Shown piece after piece: positions 1 to 8,252 of a DNA stretch of 49,296 nt. Position numbers and translations under genes: made by a program. How positions within the stretch are numbered: position 1 is the stretch's first letter; every line of letters starts with the position of its first letter. Below the pieces are notes generated by a model that was not told the origin of the DNA, ran no database searches, and saw only the letters and a program-made list of their open reading frames with translations. Source of the stretch: an uncultured Haemophilus sp. (GTDB taxonomy: Bacteria > Pseudomonadota > Gammaproteobacteria > Enterobacterales > Pasteurellaceae); NCBI GenBank assembly GCA_905205995.1, contig CAJLFU010000014.1:1-49296 (forward strand), read 5' to 3'.

Positions 1-2
1 TG

Positions 3-338
3 GCGGAAGCGGAACAAGAATTGCAAGAAGGTCCATTGACTGAATATTCTGGTCCAGCACTCGCCTTATTAAAAGTCGGCTTAAGCTTAAAATCTATGGT
101 TGTAGCATCTATTTTTGTGAGCGTGTTGCTTCCGTTTGGAATCCCGACAGAGATGAGCTTAAGTGCGGTCATTTTAGGCGCTGTTTTATTCTTCGTGAAA
201 TTATTAGTGGTATTCGTGTTGGCTTGTGTCTTTGAAAACACACTCTCTCGTACCCGCTTTATGTTAACAGGACGTTTAACCGTGGTCGGCTTCGGCATTT
301 CTGTGTTGGCGTTTGTATTTTACTTCACTGGGTTGTAA
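3..338 (+). CDS. hyfC: Hydrogenase-4 membrane subunit HyfC (3' part)
   Basis: This is the C-terminal 111 residues of the NuoH/HycD-like membrane subunit that anchors the hydrogenase arm to the membrane. The reading frame is open from base 3, so the gene begins upstream of the window. The visible protein starts with an acidic loop (AEAEQELQEGPLTEYSG) of the kind that precedes the last helices in HycD/HyfC, followed by about three hydrophobic segments and a short tail ending FYFTGL. The next gene begins 11 bases after the stop and has a strong AAGGAGG-type ribosome site, so it is the upstream member of the hyf operon. An uptake signal lies inside it at 161-169. HycD of hydrogenase 3 is the alternative name, but the presence of hyfD, hyfE and hyfF favours HyfC. 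Confidence 0.85.
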   Translation, partial: AEAEQELQEGPLTEYSGPALALLKVGLSLKSMVVASIFVSVLLPFGIPTEMSLSAVILGAVLFFVKLLVVFVLACVFENTLSRTRFMLTGRLTVVGFGISVLAFVFYFTGL

Positions 339-349
339 GGAGGACAAAT

Positions 350-1795
350 ATGGAACGTTTAGCTCTGATTACAATCATTTTACCTTTCGTCGGGGCGTTT
401 ATTGTTGGTTTGAACAAAAAACACTTTGCTCAAATTGCTACTGTATTTGCAGCGCTTGCTACGTTAGGTACCATGTTAGTTGCGGGCCAATGGTTTGCTA
501 ATGGACATCAAAGCGTCACTTATGACATCGTTGCTTTTGATAAAACCGCGATCTTTGGTGTCACTCTTGATGCAGTCAGTACATTAATTGCCTTTGCCGT
601 TGTGGCCTTAGGTTTCTTAATCTGCTTATATTCTTGTGGTTACTTAACCGATAAAAACCGTGAACATCCACATAATGGATTACCACGTTTTTATGCCTTC
701 TTGCTCATTTTTATCGGTGCCATGGCGGGCTTGGTGTATTCCTCAACTTTAGCAGGACAATTATTGTTCTTCGAAATTACAGGGGGATGTTCTTGGGCAT
801 TAATCAGTTATTACCAAACGCCAAAAGCCCAAGCCGCCGCAATGAAAGCCTTGATTATTACCCACGTGGGGGCAATCGGATTATATATTGCCGCTGCCTA
901 TTTGTTCAGCCAATCAGGTACTTTCTCTATCACTGCGTTAGAACATTTAGATCCGAGTGCGAAAACAATCGTGTTGTTCGGTGTGATGTTTGCTGCGTGG
1001 GGTAAATCAGCGCAATTACCAATGCAAATTTGGTTGCCGAATGCGATGGAGGCACCAACACCAGTGAGTGCGTATTTGCACGCTGCATCAATGGTAAAAG
1101 TTGGGGTATATATTTTCGCTCGCTCTGTTATGTCTGCTGGTGAGATTCCACATATTGTGGGTGAAGTCGGCATCATCATGGCGATGATTACCTTAATTTA
1201 TGGCTTCTTGATGTACTTGCCACAAACTGACTTAAAACGTTTATTGGCGTACTCAACAATTACCCAACTTTCTTATATTTTCATTGGGATTTCTCTTGCT
1301 GCATTAGGCTCTAAATTGGCCTTTGTGGCAGCGATTAGCTACATCTTCAACCATGCTTTTGCGAAAAGCTTATTCTTCTTGGTTGCTGGTTCGTTAAGTT
1401 ATGCGACAGGAACCCGTTCAATGCCATTGCTACAAGGTATTATGCGTACAATGCCAGTAGTCGGTGCGGGATTTGGTGTAGCCGCTTTAGCTATTGCCGG
1501 GGTGCCACCGTTTAACGGATTCTTCAGTAAATATCCTTTATTCGCGGCTGGATTTGAATTAGGCCAAGAATACGGTTGGATCACTTGGTTGATGGTGCTT
1601 GCTTTAGTTGAATCTACCGCAACATTCGTATGGTTGTTGTATAAATTCGGACAATGCGTCATCGGTAAACCATCAGAAGCAGTGGCTGAAGCACAACCAA
1701 TTACGTTTTCAATGAGTATCGTATTAGTGATTCTCATGGTGATGTCTGTATGCTCTAGCTTCATTGCTGCATATTGGCTAGGTTTGGCGGGTTAG
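350..1795 (+). CDS. hyfD: Hydrogenase-4 membrane subunit HyfD
   Basis: A 481-residue polytopic membrane protein of the NuoL/M/N (Mrp antiporter) family, close to the 479 residues of E. coli HyfD. It is hydrophobic throughout. The conserved antiporter core is visible in the stretch with GKSAQLPMQIWLPNAMEAPTP (about residues 215-235), which includes the lysine and proline positions typical of proton-channel subunits. In the family it forms part of the membrane arm coupling formate-dependent hydrogen evolution to ion movement. It starts 11 bases after hyfC with an AAGGAGG site and is followed 15 bases later by hyfE. HyfD, HyfE and HyfF together distinguish the larger hydrogenase-4 complex from hydrogenase 3, which has only one antiporter-like subunit. 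Confidence 0.92.
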   Translation: MERLALITIILPFVGAFIVGLNKKHFAQIATVFAALATLGTMLVAGQWFANGHQSVTYDIVAFDKTAIFGVTLDAVSTLIAFAVVALGFLICLYSCGYLTDKNREHPHNGLPRFYAFLLIFIGAMAGLVYSSTLAGQLLFFEITGGCSWALISYYQTPKAQAAAMKALIITHVGAIGLYIAAAYLFSQSGTFSITALEHLDPSAKTIVLFGVMFAAWGKSAQLPMQIWLPNAMEAPTPVSAYLHAASMVKVGVYIFARSVMSAGEIPHIVGEVGIIMAMITLIYGFLMYLPQTDLKRLLAYSTITQLSYIFIGISLAALGSKLAFVAAISYIFNHAFAKSLFFLVAGSLSYATGTRSMPLLQGIMRTMPVVGAGFGVAALAIAGVPPFNGFFSKYPLFAAGFELGQEYGWITWLMVLALVESTATFVWLLYKFGQCVIGKPSEAVAEAQPITFSMSIVLVILMVMSVCSSFIAAYWLGLAG

Positions 1796-1810
1796 GTTAA
1801 GGAGGACTCT

Positions 1811-2449
1811 ATGTTAATGATAAATGGACTTGCGTGTTTACTCATTATTACCTCTCTTTGCGTAATTATGGTTCGAACCGCCAAAAAAGCTGCATTGTTT
1901 TACAGTTTGCAATCGTTGGTGTTGGTATTACTGTTCGTCTATCTTGCCAATGAAATGCAAGCCCATGAGCTTTACATGTGGTCAATCAGCGCATTTATTA
2001 CCAAAGTGGTTTTAGTACCCGCGATTTTAATCTATGCGATGAAAAAAATTGATGAAAGTCAAACTCCAGCTGGAATAAATGTCGCTTGGTTGATCCCGAT
2101 CACAGCAGTGATAGTGACATTGTGCTACTTTGTTGTTGTCCCAATCGATTTGCCGTTGGTTGCCCATCTTAAACCGGCATTATCAGTGTCATTAAGTCAC
2201 TTCTTATTAGGTTTAGTGTGCATTGTTAGCCAACGCAATATCGTAAAACAAGTATTCGGTTATTGTTTGATGGAAAACGGTTCTCATCTCACATTAGCCT
2301 TATTGGCAAATAAAGCACCTGAGTTAGTGGAAATCGGAATTGCCACAGATGCTATCTTTGCCGTCATCATAATGGTGGTATTGGTAAACAAAATTTACCG
2401 TACATTCCACTCATTAGATGCAAAACAACTTATGAGTTTGAAGGGGTAA
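1811..2449 (+). CDS. hyfE: Hydrogenase-4 membrane subunit HyfE
   Basis: A 212-residue integral membrane protein, close to E. coli HyfE (216 aa). It has about six hydrophobic segments separated by short basic loops (for example KKIDESQTP near residue 80). The C-terminal half resembles NuoK-like subunits, with a conserved glutamate in the segment GYCLMENGSHL. It probably contributes to the proton-translocating membrane arm between the two antiporter-like subunits HyfD and HyfF. It is preceded by AAGGAGG eight bases upstream of its ATG, and only four bases separate it from hyfF, so the two are probably translationally coupled. Confidence 0.9.
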   Translation: MLMINGLACLLIITSLCVIMVRTAKKAALFYSLQSLVLVLLFVYLANEMQAHELYMWSISAFITKVVLVPAILIYAMKKIDESQTPAGINVAWLIPITAVIVTLCYFVVVPIDLPLVAHLKPALSVSLSHFLLGLVCIVSQRNIVKQVFGYCLMENGSHLTLALLANKAPELVEIGIATDAIFAVIIMVVLVNKIYRTFHSLDAKQLMSLKG

Positions 2450-2453
2450 CGCT

Positions 2454-3992
2454 ATGTATGAACAATGGATAATCGCGTTATTAATCGCACCTTTAGCAAT
2501 ATCACTTGCCAGTTTCGCTTGTGGCGTGACAAAAACACGGACAATTTGTACCGCACTTCATGTTACAGGTTTGATTTTGATGTTGGCATTCGCCTTACAA
2601 ATTATTAATGGTGTGCTGACTCAGGGGGAAATCAGTGCATTACATAACTGGGTTTACATCGACAGTCTATCTGCTATTTTCTTAGGTCTCATCGCTATTG
2701 TTGGGACTTTAGCCGGTATTTATTCTATCGGCTATATCGGTACTGAATATCGAGAAGGCCATCTTGATTTGAAAACATATTGTAATTATTACGGTTTTTT
2801 GCATTTGTTTTTCTTCACCATGATTATTTCTGTGATCACCAATAACGTGATTTTGATGTGGGTTGCTATTGAGGCAACTACATTAAGTTCCGCGTTCTTG
2901 GTTGGTACATATAAACAAAAAACTTCTCTTGAAGCCGCATGGAAATACATCATTATTTGTTCTGTTGGGGTCGCGTTCGGATTGTATGGCACGATTTTAA
3001 CCTTCTCTAATGGTACGAATCTTTTGGCAGATCCTAGCCAAGCCATTTTCTGGACAGAAATCAATCAGCAAGCGGCTGGTTTGAATCCGATGCTTATGTA
3101 TCTCGCTTTTGCCTTCATTTTGGTTGGCTTTGGTACTAAGTGCGGTCTATTTCCAATGCATACTTGGCTATCCGATGCACACAGTGAAGCGCCAAGTCCT
3201 GTGAGTGCGATTTTATCAGCAGTATTATTGAACTGTGCCATGTTGGTGGTATTGCGCTACTACATCTTAGTTTCTAAAGCAGTTGGGCCAACTTACCCTC
3301 AAACCTTATTATTGGTATTTGGTTTACTTTCTGTATTGGTTGCGGCCTTGTTTATTATCGTTCAATTCGACATCAAACGCTTATTGGCATACTCCAGTAT
3401 TGAAAACATGGGTTTAATTAGCTTCGCTTTTGGTTTAGGTGGCCCAATAGGCGTGTTTGCTGGGTTATTACATACCATTAACCATAGCTTAGCGAAAACC
3501 TTGTTGTTCTGTGCTTCTGGTAACATTTTATTGAAATACAAAACCCGTGATATGAACCAAGTACGTGGTTTATGGCGTGTGGCACCAATGACAGCGGTAT
3601 TATTTGCTGGAGGTGCATTAGCACTAGGTGGTATTCCACCATTTAACGTGTTTGTCAGTGAATTCAGTATTGCGGTTGCCGGTATTTACGCAGGTAAAAC
3701 TTGGTTGGTCGTTTTCTGTTTAATTTTACTCACCATCGTGTTAGCTGGATTGTCTTTAATGGTATTAAAAACTGTATTAGGCAAACAACCAGATAATGTT
3801 GAAGTGGGGGATGTGAACAAAGTTTCATTGGTTGCAATGGCAATTCTATTGTTGTTCATGTTTATTATGGGCATCCATATTGCTGAACCAATTTTGCAGT
3901 TATTAAGAAGTGCGGTCGGAATTGTACTTGGATCTGAACAAGTGTCTTTTGGTGAAATGTTAGTTTTACCTTGGCAAAGTTTAGCGCAATGA
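2454..3992 (+). CDS. hyfF: Hydrogenase-4 membrane subunit HyfF
   Basis: A 512-residue antiporter-like subunit (NuoL/M/N family; E. coli HyfF has 526 aa). The diagnostic channel segment CGLFPMHTWLSDAHSEAPSPVS lies near residues 228-250. It contains the histidine, aspartate and proline residues common to proton-pumping subunits. A second conserved block with IKRLLAYSSIENMG follows near residue 305. This is the second antiporter-like subunit of the complex besides HyfD. It is tightly packed between hyfE and hyfG. An uptake signal at 3909-3917 lies in the C-terminal coding part, where it encodes an ordinary loop (SAVG). Confidence 0.92.
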   Translation: MYEQWIIALLIAPLAISLASFACGVTKTRTICTALHVTGLILMLAFALQIINGVLTQGEISALHNWVYIDSLSAIFLGLIAIVGTLAGIYSIGYIGTEYREGHLDLKTYCNYYGFLHLFFFTMIISVITNNVILMWVAIEATTLSSAFLVGTYKQKTSLEAAWKYIIICSVGVAFGLYGTILTFSNGTNLLADPSQAIFWTEINQQAAGLNPMLMYLAFAFILVGFGTKCGLFPMHTWLSDAHSEAPSPVSAILSAVLLNCAMLVVLRYYILVSKAVGPTYPQTLLLVFGLLSVLVAALFIIVQFDIKRLLAYSSIENMGLISFAFGLGGPIGVFAGLLHTINHSLAKTLLFCASGNILLKYKTRDMNQVRGLWRVAPMTAVLFAGGALALGGIPPFNVFVSEFSIAVAGIYAGKTWLVVFCLILLTIVLAGLSLMVLKTVLGKQPDNVEVGDVNKVSLVAMAILLLFMFIMGIHIAEPILQLLRSAVGIVLGSEQVSFGEMLVLPWQSLAQ

Positions 3993-4011
3993 TCGACAGG
4001 AGGATAAATAT

Positions 4012-5742
4012 ATGGAATTAACTAAAAATACATCGGTCGATCCAGCCAAAATGATTGGCAAAAATTATATTGAAGCAATTAATGCTAAATTTCCAAATAC
4101 CATTTTGGATGAGGAGTGGTCAACACCAAATCAGGTTACCCTTACCATTAAAACCAATATGTTACCTGATGTAGTTGAATACCTTTATTATCAACATGAA
4201 GGTTGGTTACCTTTAGTATTCGGGAATGATGAACGCTCAATCCACGGCAATTATGCAGTGTACTATGTGCTTTCTATGGAAGGGGAGGTCAAAACCTTTA
4301 TCACCATTAAAGCCTTAGTCGATCCAGTCAGCTTGGAATTCCCGTCAGTAACACCAAAAGTCAAAGCAGCGGTTTGGGGCGAACGTGAATTATTTGATAT
4401 GTACGGCTTAAAAGCGGTTGGCTTGCCTGACCAACGCCGCTTAGTATTGCCGGATGATTGGCCGGATGATCTTTACCCATTGCGTAAAGATTCCATGGAC
4501 TACCGTTTACGTCCCGATCCAACAACGGCAACCGAAACATACGAATTTATTAATGAAAAAGGCGAAGCGCGTATTGTACCAATTGGCCCATTACACATCA
4601 CCTCAGACGAACCAGGACACTTCCGTTTGTTCGTGGATGGGGAAGATATTATTGATGCGGACTATCGTTTGTTCTATGTGCACCGCGGTATGGAAAAATT
4701 GGCAGAAACCCGTATGGATTACGACCAAGTCAACTTCCTTGCCGACCGTGTGTGCGGAATTTGCGGTTTCACTCACAGTGTGGCGTATGCCAATTCCGTT
4801 GAAAGTGCTTTAGGGATTCAAATTCCAAAACGCGCTGAATGGATCCGTGCGATTTTGTTAGAAGTGGAACGCTTACACAGTCACTTATTAAACTTAGGTC
4901 TATCTAGTCACTTTACTGGCTTTGATACTGGCTTTATGCAATTCTTCCGTGTGCGTGAAAAATCCATGACATTGGCAGAAGTATTAACTGGTGCACGTAA
5001 AACCTATGGTATTAATCTAATCGGCGGTGTGCGTCGTGACATGTTGAAACATCAACGTGAGCAATGCATCAAGTTGATTGGTGAAATGCGTGAAGAAATT
5101 AAAACTTTAGCCGATATTTTGTTAAATACACCAAATATGGAACAACGCACTGTAGGCGTGGGTATCTTAGCCAAAGATATTGCGCGTGATTTCAGTCCTG
5201 TTGGTCCAATGATTCGTGGTTCTGGCTTTGCGCGTGATGTGCGTAAAGTACATCCATTCTCAGGTTATGGAGATGTACCTTTCGATATGTTCACTGAAGC
5301 CAACGGTGACGTGTTATCTCGTGTGAAAGTGCGGATTAACGAAGTGTTTGAATCCATGAATATCATTGATTACATGGTGGATAATTTACCGAGTGGTGAA
5401 ATTTTAAAAGAAGGCTTCAATTATACGCCAGGACGTTTCGCTCTTGGTATTACGGAAGCCCCACGTGGCGAAGATATTCACTGGTCAATGCTAGGCGACA
5501 ACCAAAAACTTTTCCGTTGGCGTTGTCGTGCTGCCACTTATGCTAACTGGCCAACCTTGCGCTATATGTTGCGAGGCAACACAGTGTCTGATGCGCCACT
5601 TATTATTGGTAGTCTTGACCCTTGCTATTCTTGTACCGACCGCGTCACCGTGGTGGATGTACGTAAACGCAAAGCGAAAACCGTGGATTATAAAGAGATT
5701 GAACGCTACGGTATCGAACGTAAAAATTCACCATTGAAATAG
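4012..5742 (+). CDS. hyfG: [NiFe]-hydrogenase large subunit HyfG
   Basis: The catalytic [NiFe] subunit of formate hydrogenlyase, 576 residues (HycE 569, HyfG 555). An N-terminal NuoC-like domain (about residues 1-165) is fused to a NuoD-like hydrogenase domain. The two nickel-ligand motifs are present: RVCGIC (C248, C251) and DPCYSCTDR (C538, C541). After R544 there is a 32-residue tail beginning VTVVDV and ending KNSPLK. It corresponds to the peptide that HycI removes from HycE once nickel is inserted. The protease gene is downstream in the same operon, so the predicted cleavage is between R544 and V545. The start follows AGGAGGATAAATAT. The assignment is very secure; HycE versus HyfG naming rests on the neighbouring subunits. 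Confidence 0.95.
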   Translation: MELTKNTSVDPAKMIGKNYIEAINAKFPNTILDEEWSTPNQVTLTIKTNMLPDVVEYLYYQHEGWLPLVFGNDERSIHGNYAVYYVLSMEGEVKTFITIKALVDPVSLEFPSVTPKVKAAVWGERELFDMYGLKAVGLPDQRRLVLPDDWPDDLYPLRKDSMDYRLRPDPTTATETYEFINEKGEARIVPIGPLHITSDEPGHFRLFVDGEDIIDADYRLFYVHRGMEKLAETRMDYDQVNFLADRVCGICGFTHSVAYANSVESALGIQIPKRAEWIRAILLEVERLHSHLLNLGLSSHFTGFDTGFMQFFRVREKSMTLAEVLTGARKTYGINLIGGVRRDMLKHQREQCIKLIGEMREEIKTLADILLNTPNMEQRTVGVGILAKDIARDFSPVGPMIRGSGFARDVRKVHPFSGYGDVPFDMFTEANGDVLSRVKVRINEVFESMNIIDYMVDNLPSGEILKEGFNYTPGRFALGITEAPRGEDIHWSMLGDNQKLFRWRCRAATYANWPTLRYMLRGNTVSDAPLIIGSLDPCYSCTDRVTVVDVRKRKAKTVDYKEIERYGIERKNSPLK

Positions 5743-5754
5743 GGGAGGCGGAAA

Positions 5755-6402
5755 ATGTTTAAATTACTAAAAACGGTATTTAAAGCAGGTGATGTCACCA
5801 CCAAATATCCGTTCAAACCTTATGAAGTTGATGATGATTTTAGAGGAAAACCGGAACTCAATTCTGATCAATGTATTGTCTGCGCGGTTTGTACCATTGC
5901 CTGTCCAGCCAATGCGTTGACCATGAGAACGGATCCGGTGACAGGCGAACGTACCTGGTCATTATTCCTTGGTCGTTGTATTTTCTGTGGACGTTGTGAA
6001 GAAGTTTGCCCAACTAAGGCAATTCGTTTGTCACAAGATTTTGAACTCTCAGTGACCAATAAACAGGATCTTTTCCAAGAAACCACTTTTTCTACAGTGA
6101 GCTGTCAAGAGTGTGGTAAACCGTTTATCTCTTATAAAGAGCTGAATTACACCATTGATTTATTCAAACAAAGTTTAGGCGATCCGGAAGTCGTCAAACA
6201 AAAACTAACCGTGTTGCATACTTGTCCAGTTTGTAAACGACGACATAGCTTGGAAAAAACGGCCAACATGGAATCCAATATGCGGATGAAACTTATCGAC
6301 TTTAAAGAGCCGGGTCGTTTGGATTTCAAAAAAGCGCTTGAACAACGGGAAGAAAGTGCGGTTGATTTTTCTAACGTTTTAGCAGGAGGCGAAAAACGAT
6401 GA
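5755..6402 (+). CDS. hyfH: Ferredoxin-like electron transfer subunit HyfH
   Basis: A 215-residue NuoI/HycF-like protein that carries electrons toward the small subunit. Two [4Fe-4S] motifs are visible: C40-x2-C43-x2-C46-x3-C50P and C75-x2-C78-x2-C81-x3-C85P. A C-terminal extension holds two more CxxC pairs (C117/C120 and C157/C160), which could bind zinc or iron. HycF also has such pairs, but at about 180 aa it is shorter, so this homolog has about 35 extra residues at its end. Its stop overlaps the ATG of hyfI (ATGA type), which implies translational coupling. An uptake signal lies at 6354-6362. Confidence 0.92.
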   Translation: MFKLLKTVFKAGDVTTKYPFKPYEVDDDFRGKPELNSDQCIVCAVCTIACPANALTMRTDPVTGERTWSLFLGRCIFCGRCEEVCPTKAIRLSQDFELSVTNKQDLFQETTFSTVSCQECGKPFISYKELNYTIDLFKQSLGDPEVVKQKLTVLHTCPVCKRRHSLEKTANMESNMRMKLIDFKEPGRLDFKKALEQREESAVDFSNVLAGGEKR

Positions 6403-7175
6403 ACACACAAATTCCAATGCCGGTAAACGGTATTTCAACGCCATTTAGCATTGATGAAAATATTGCCAAAATGAAACAAACCCTGTTGAAAGATATTCAA
6501 CGTTCGGCTTATGTTTATCGTGTGGACTGTGGTGGTTGTAACGGTTGTGAAATCGAGATTTTTAGTACCATTACGCCAACTTTTGATGCGGAACGTTTTG
6601 GTATTAAAGTGGTGGCTTCACCTCGTCACGCGGACATTTTATTATTCACTGGTGCGGTTACCCGTGCGATGCGTACGCCAGCAATGCGTGCTTACCAAGC
6701 TGCTCCCGATCCTAAAATCTGTATTTCTTACGGTGCTTGCGGTTGTGGTGGCGGTATTTTCCATGATCTTTATTGTGTTTGGGGTGGTAGTGATCAAATC
6801 GTACCAATCGATGTGTACATCCCTGGCTGTCCTCCGACCCCAGCAGCGACAATTTATGGATTCGCGGTAGCACTTGGCTTACTTGATCAAAAGCTCAAAG
6901 GTAAACAAGAAAAAGCTGATCCTAACGCAGAAGCTAAATTACGTTTCCCAACTATTCCGTTGGATTTGCGTATTAGTCTTGAACGTGAAGCACGTCGTCT
7001 TGCCGGTTATCGTCAAGGTGGCAACATTGCTAACCAATTTATGGCAATGATGACAGAAAATGACAAAGTGCCATTTGGTGTACGTTTAGGTGAATACCTA
7101 GAACGCGAATCCGATCCGCGTTTAAGCGAAATCGTCAATCGTTTGCATGCGATTAGTCTGCCGTTTTCGGGATAA
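6399..7175 (+). CDS. hyfI: [NiFe]-hydrogenase small subunit HyfI
   Basis: The NuoB/HycG-like small subunit, 258 residues (E. coli HyfI 252). The cluster-binding cysteines nearest the active site are in DCGGCNGC (C44, C47, C50). Further conserved cysteines lie in the ACGCGGG segment and in PGCPPTP. It lacks a twin-arginine signal peptide, which fits a cytoplasm-facing group 4 hydrogenase. It overlaps hyfH by four bases. The 44 bases after its stop contain only a possible 14-codon mini-ORF before hyfJ. Confidence 0.94.
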   Translation: MNTQIPMPVNGISTPFSIDENIAKMKQTLLKDIQRSAYVYRVDCGGCNGCEIEIFSTITPTFDAERFGIKVVASPRHADILLFTGAVTRAMRTPAMRAYQAAPDPKICISYGACGCGGGIFHDLYCVWGGSDQIVPIDVYIPGCPPTPAATIYGFAVALGLLDQKLKGKQEKADPNAEAKLRFPTIPLDLRISLEREARRLAGYRQGGNIANQFMAMMTENDKVPFGVRLGEYLERESDPRLSEIVNRLHAISLPFSG

Positions 7176-7219
7176 TTAATGATGGGGCAAGTGATTGCTC
7201 CTATAAAAATGGGAATGTT

Positions 7220-7627
7220 ATGACAGCGAAAGTCTTTTTCTATTTATTAAACGAACGTTTCGTCGAAAACGATGAACAAGTGCCAGAGCAAGCAAAACAG
7301 GTGATGTATTACTCTTTGGCGATTGGTCACCATGTTGGCGTAATTGATTGTTTTAAAAAATTACTGGTTTGTGACTACAATGCTTATCAACGTTTTGTAG
7401 ATAGCTTTTCAGAAGGGGATGCTAAACGTAAATTTGCCGGCTTAATGCGATTCGGTGAAATAGTGATTGATTCTAGCCATGTCAATTTATTGGCGAAAGC
7501 GATGGATGAAAATAAAGCAAATTTCACCCCAGAACATCAAGAGTGGGTCGAAATTCTGATGAATACGTTAGCATCAATTCAGCGTGAACCTGTGATGTAT
7601 ATTATGGTGAAACGACGTGACGAATAA
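7220..7627 (+). CDS. hyfJ: Formate hydrogenlyase maturation protein HyfJ/HycH
   Basis: A 135-residue soluble protein of the HycH family (HycH 136 aa, HyfJ 137 aa). The segment QVMYYSLAIGHHVGVIDC near residues 27-44 matches the family signature closely, as do GEIVID and the C-terminal YIMVKRR. HycH is needed for maturation of hydrogenase 3, but its exact biochemical role is unsettled. The ATG is preceded by only a weak ribosome site (GGGAATGTT) and overlaps the stop of a 14-codon reading frame, so it may depend on coupling. Its own 3' end overlaps hycI by 11 bases. Confidence 0.88.
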   Translation: MTAKVFFYLLNERFVENDEQVPEQAKQVMYYSLAIGHHVGVIDCFKKLLVCDYNAYQRFVDSFSEGDAKRKFAGLMRFGEIVIDSSHVNLLAKAMDENKANFTPEHQEWVEILMNTLASIQREPVMYIMVKRRDE

Positions 7628-8075
7628 TGTGATCTTAACCGTTGGCAACAGCATGATGGGGGATGATGGGGCAGGACCTTATCTCTATCAATTATTGAGT
7701 GAAAATCCATTGCCAAATTGGACCGCACTTGATGGTGGTTCCGCACCGGAAAATGTTGCCCATATTGTGCGAGAGATGAAACCTGATTTGCTTTTAATTT
7801 TCGATGCGGCTGATATGGAGTTAGCGCCTGGTAAAATCCGAATTATTGAAAAAGAGAGCATTGCGGAAATGTTTTTCATGAGTACGCATAATATGCCGCT
7901 CAATTACCTCATCGAGCAACTGGAACAAGATATTAAACAAATTGTTTTTGTGGGGCTTCAACCTGATCTGGTTTCTTTTGGTTTCCCGATGACAGACAGC
8001 GTAAAAGAGTCGGTGCAATTTATGTATGATTTTTTAAAAGAGGGAAGATCGCTTGAAGAGATTCCTGTTTTGTAG
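7617..8075 (+). CDS. hycI: Hydrogenase 3-type maturation endopeptidase HycI
   Basis: A 152-residue nickel-checking protease (E. coli HycI 156 aa). It removes the C-terminal tail of the large subunit after nickel insertion. The family motifs GNSMMGDDGAGP near the start and FDAADMELAPG in the middle carry the conserved aspartates expected to contact nickel; HNMPLNYL is the third block. The start chosen is GTG at 7617, inside the end of hyfJ, because the first conserved strand begins a few residues later. A second GTG at 7629 is possible. The E. coli hyf operon has no such protease gene, so this operon combines hyf-type structural genes with an hyc-type protease. An uptake signal lies at 7722-7730. 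Confidence 0.92.
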   Translation: MTNNVILTVGNSMMGDDGAGPYLYQLLSENPLPNWTALDGGSAPENVAHIVREMKPDLLLIFDAADMELAPGKIRIIEKESIAEMFFMSTHNMPLNYLIEQLEQDIKQIVFVGLQPDLVSFGFPMTDSVKESVQFMYDFLKEGRSLEEIPVL

Positions 8076-8252
8076 AAAAAGTGAGGGTGATTTTCTAAAC
8101 ACATTTAAAAATATTACGAAAACCTGTTTTATATCAATAAATCCATGATTTTTGTAAGACTATAAGCTGATTTTGGGTGTAATATATACCCAGAATTAAT
8201 TATTCTAATTCTATCTCTAACCTCGTGTTGTATCTAAAATAAGGACGTTACT
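8076..8252 (+). other. Leader region upstream of fdhF
   Basis: These 177 bases between hycI and fdhF contain no gene. They are AT-rich and hold an imperfect inverted repeat, TGGGT-N9-ACCCA, at 8074-8092 offset +100 (that is 8174-8192). A possible -10 (TAATAT) sits inside it at 8180-8185, but no well-spaced -35 was found. The gap suggests fdhF has its own promoter in addition to any read-through. I did not find a convincing -24/-12 sigma-54 element of the kind used by FhlA in E. coli. The ribosome site is TAAGGAC before the ATG at 8253. Confidence 0.4.

Noticed and set aside
898..1179. Long opposite-strand frames inside hyfD, hyfF and other genes
   Set aside because: They overlap well-supported genes, have no family motifs or ribosome sites and have atypical composition, so they are shadows.
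8076..8252. A sigma-54 promoter with FhlA sites upstream of fdhF
   Set aside because: No GG-N10-GC pattern with proper -24/-12 context was seen.
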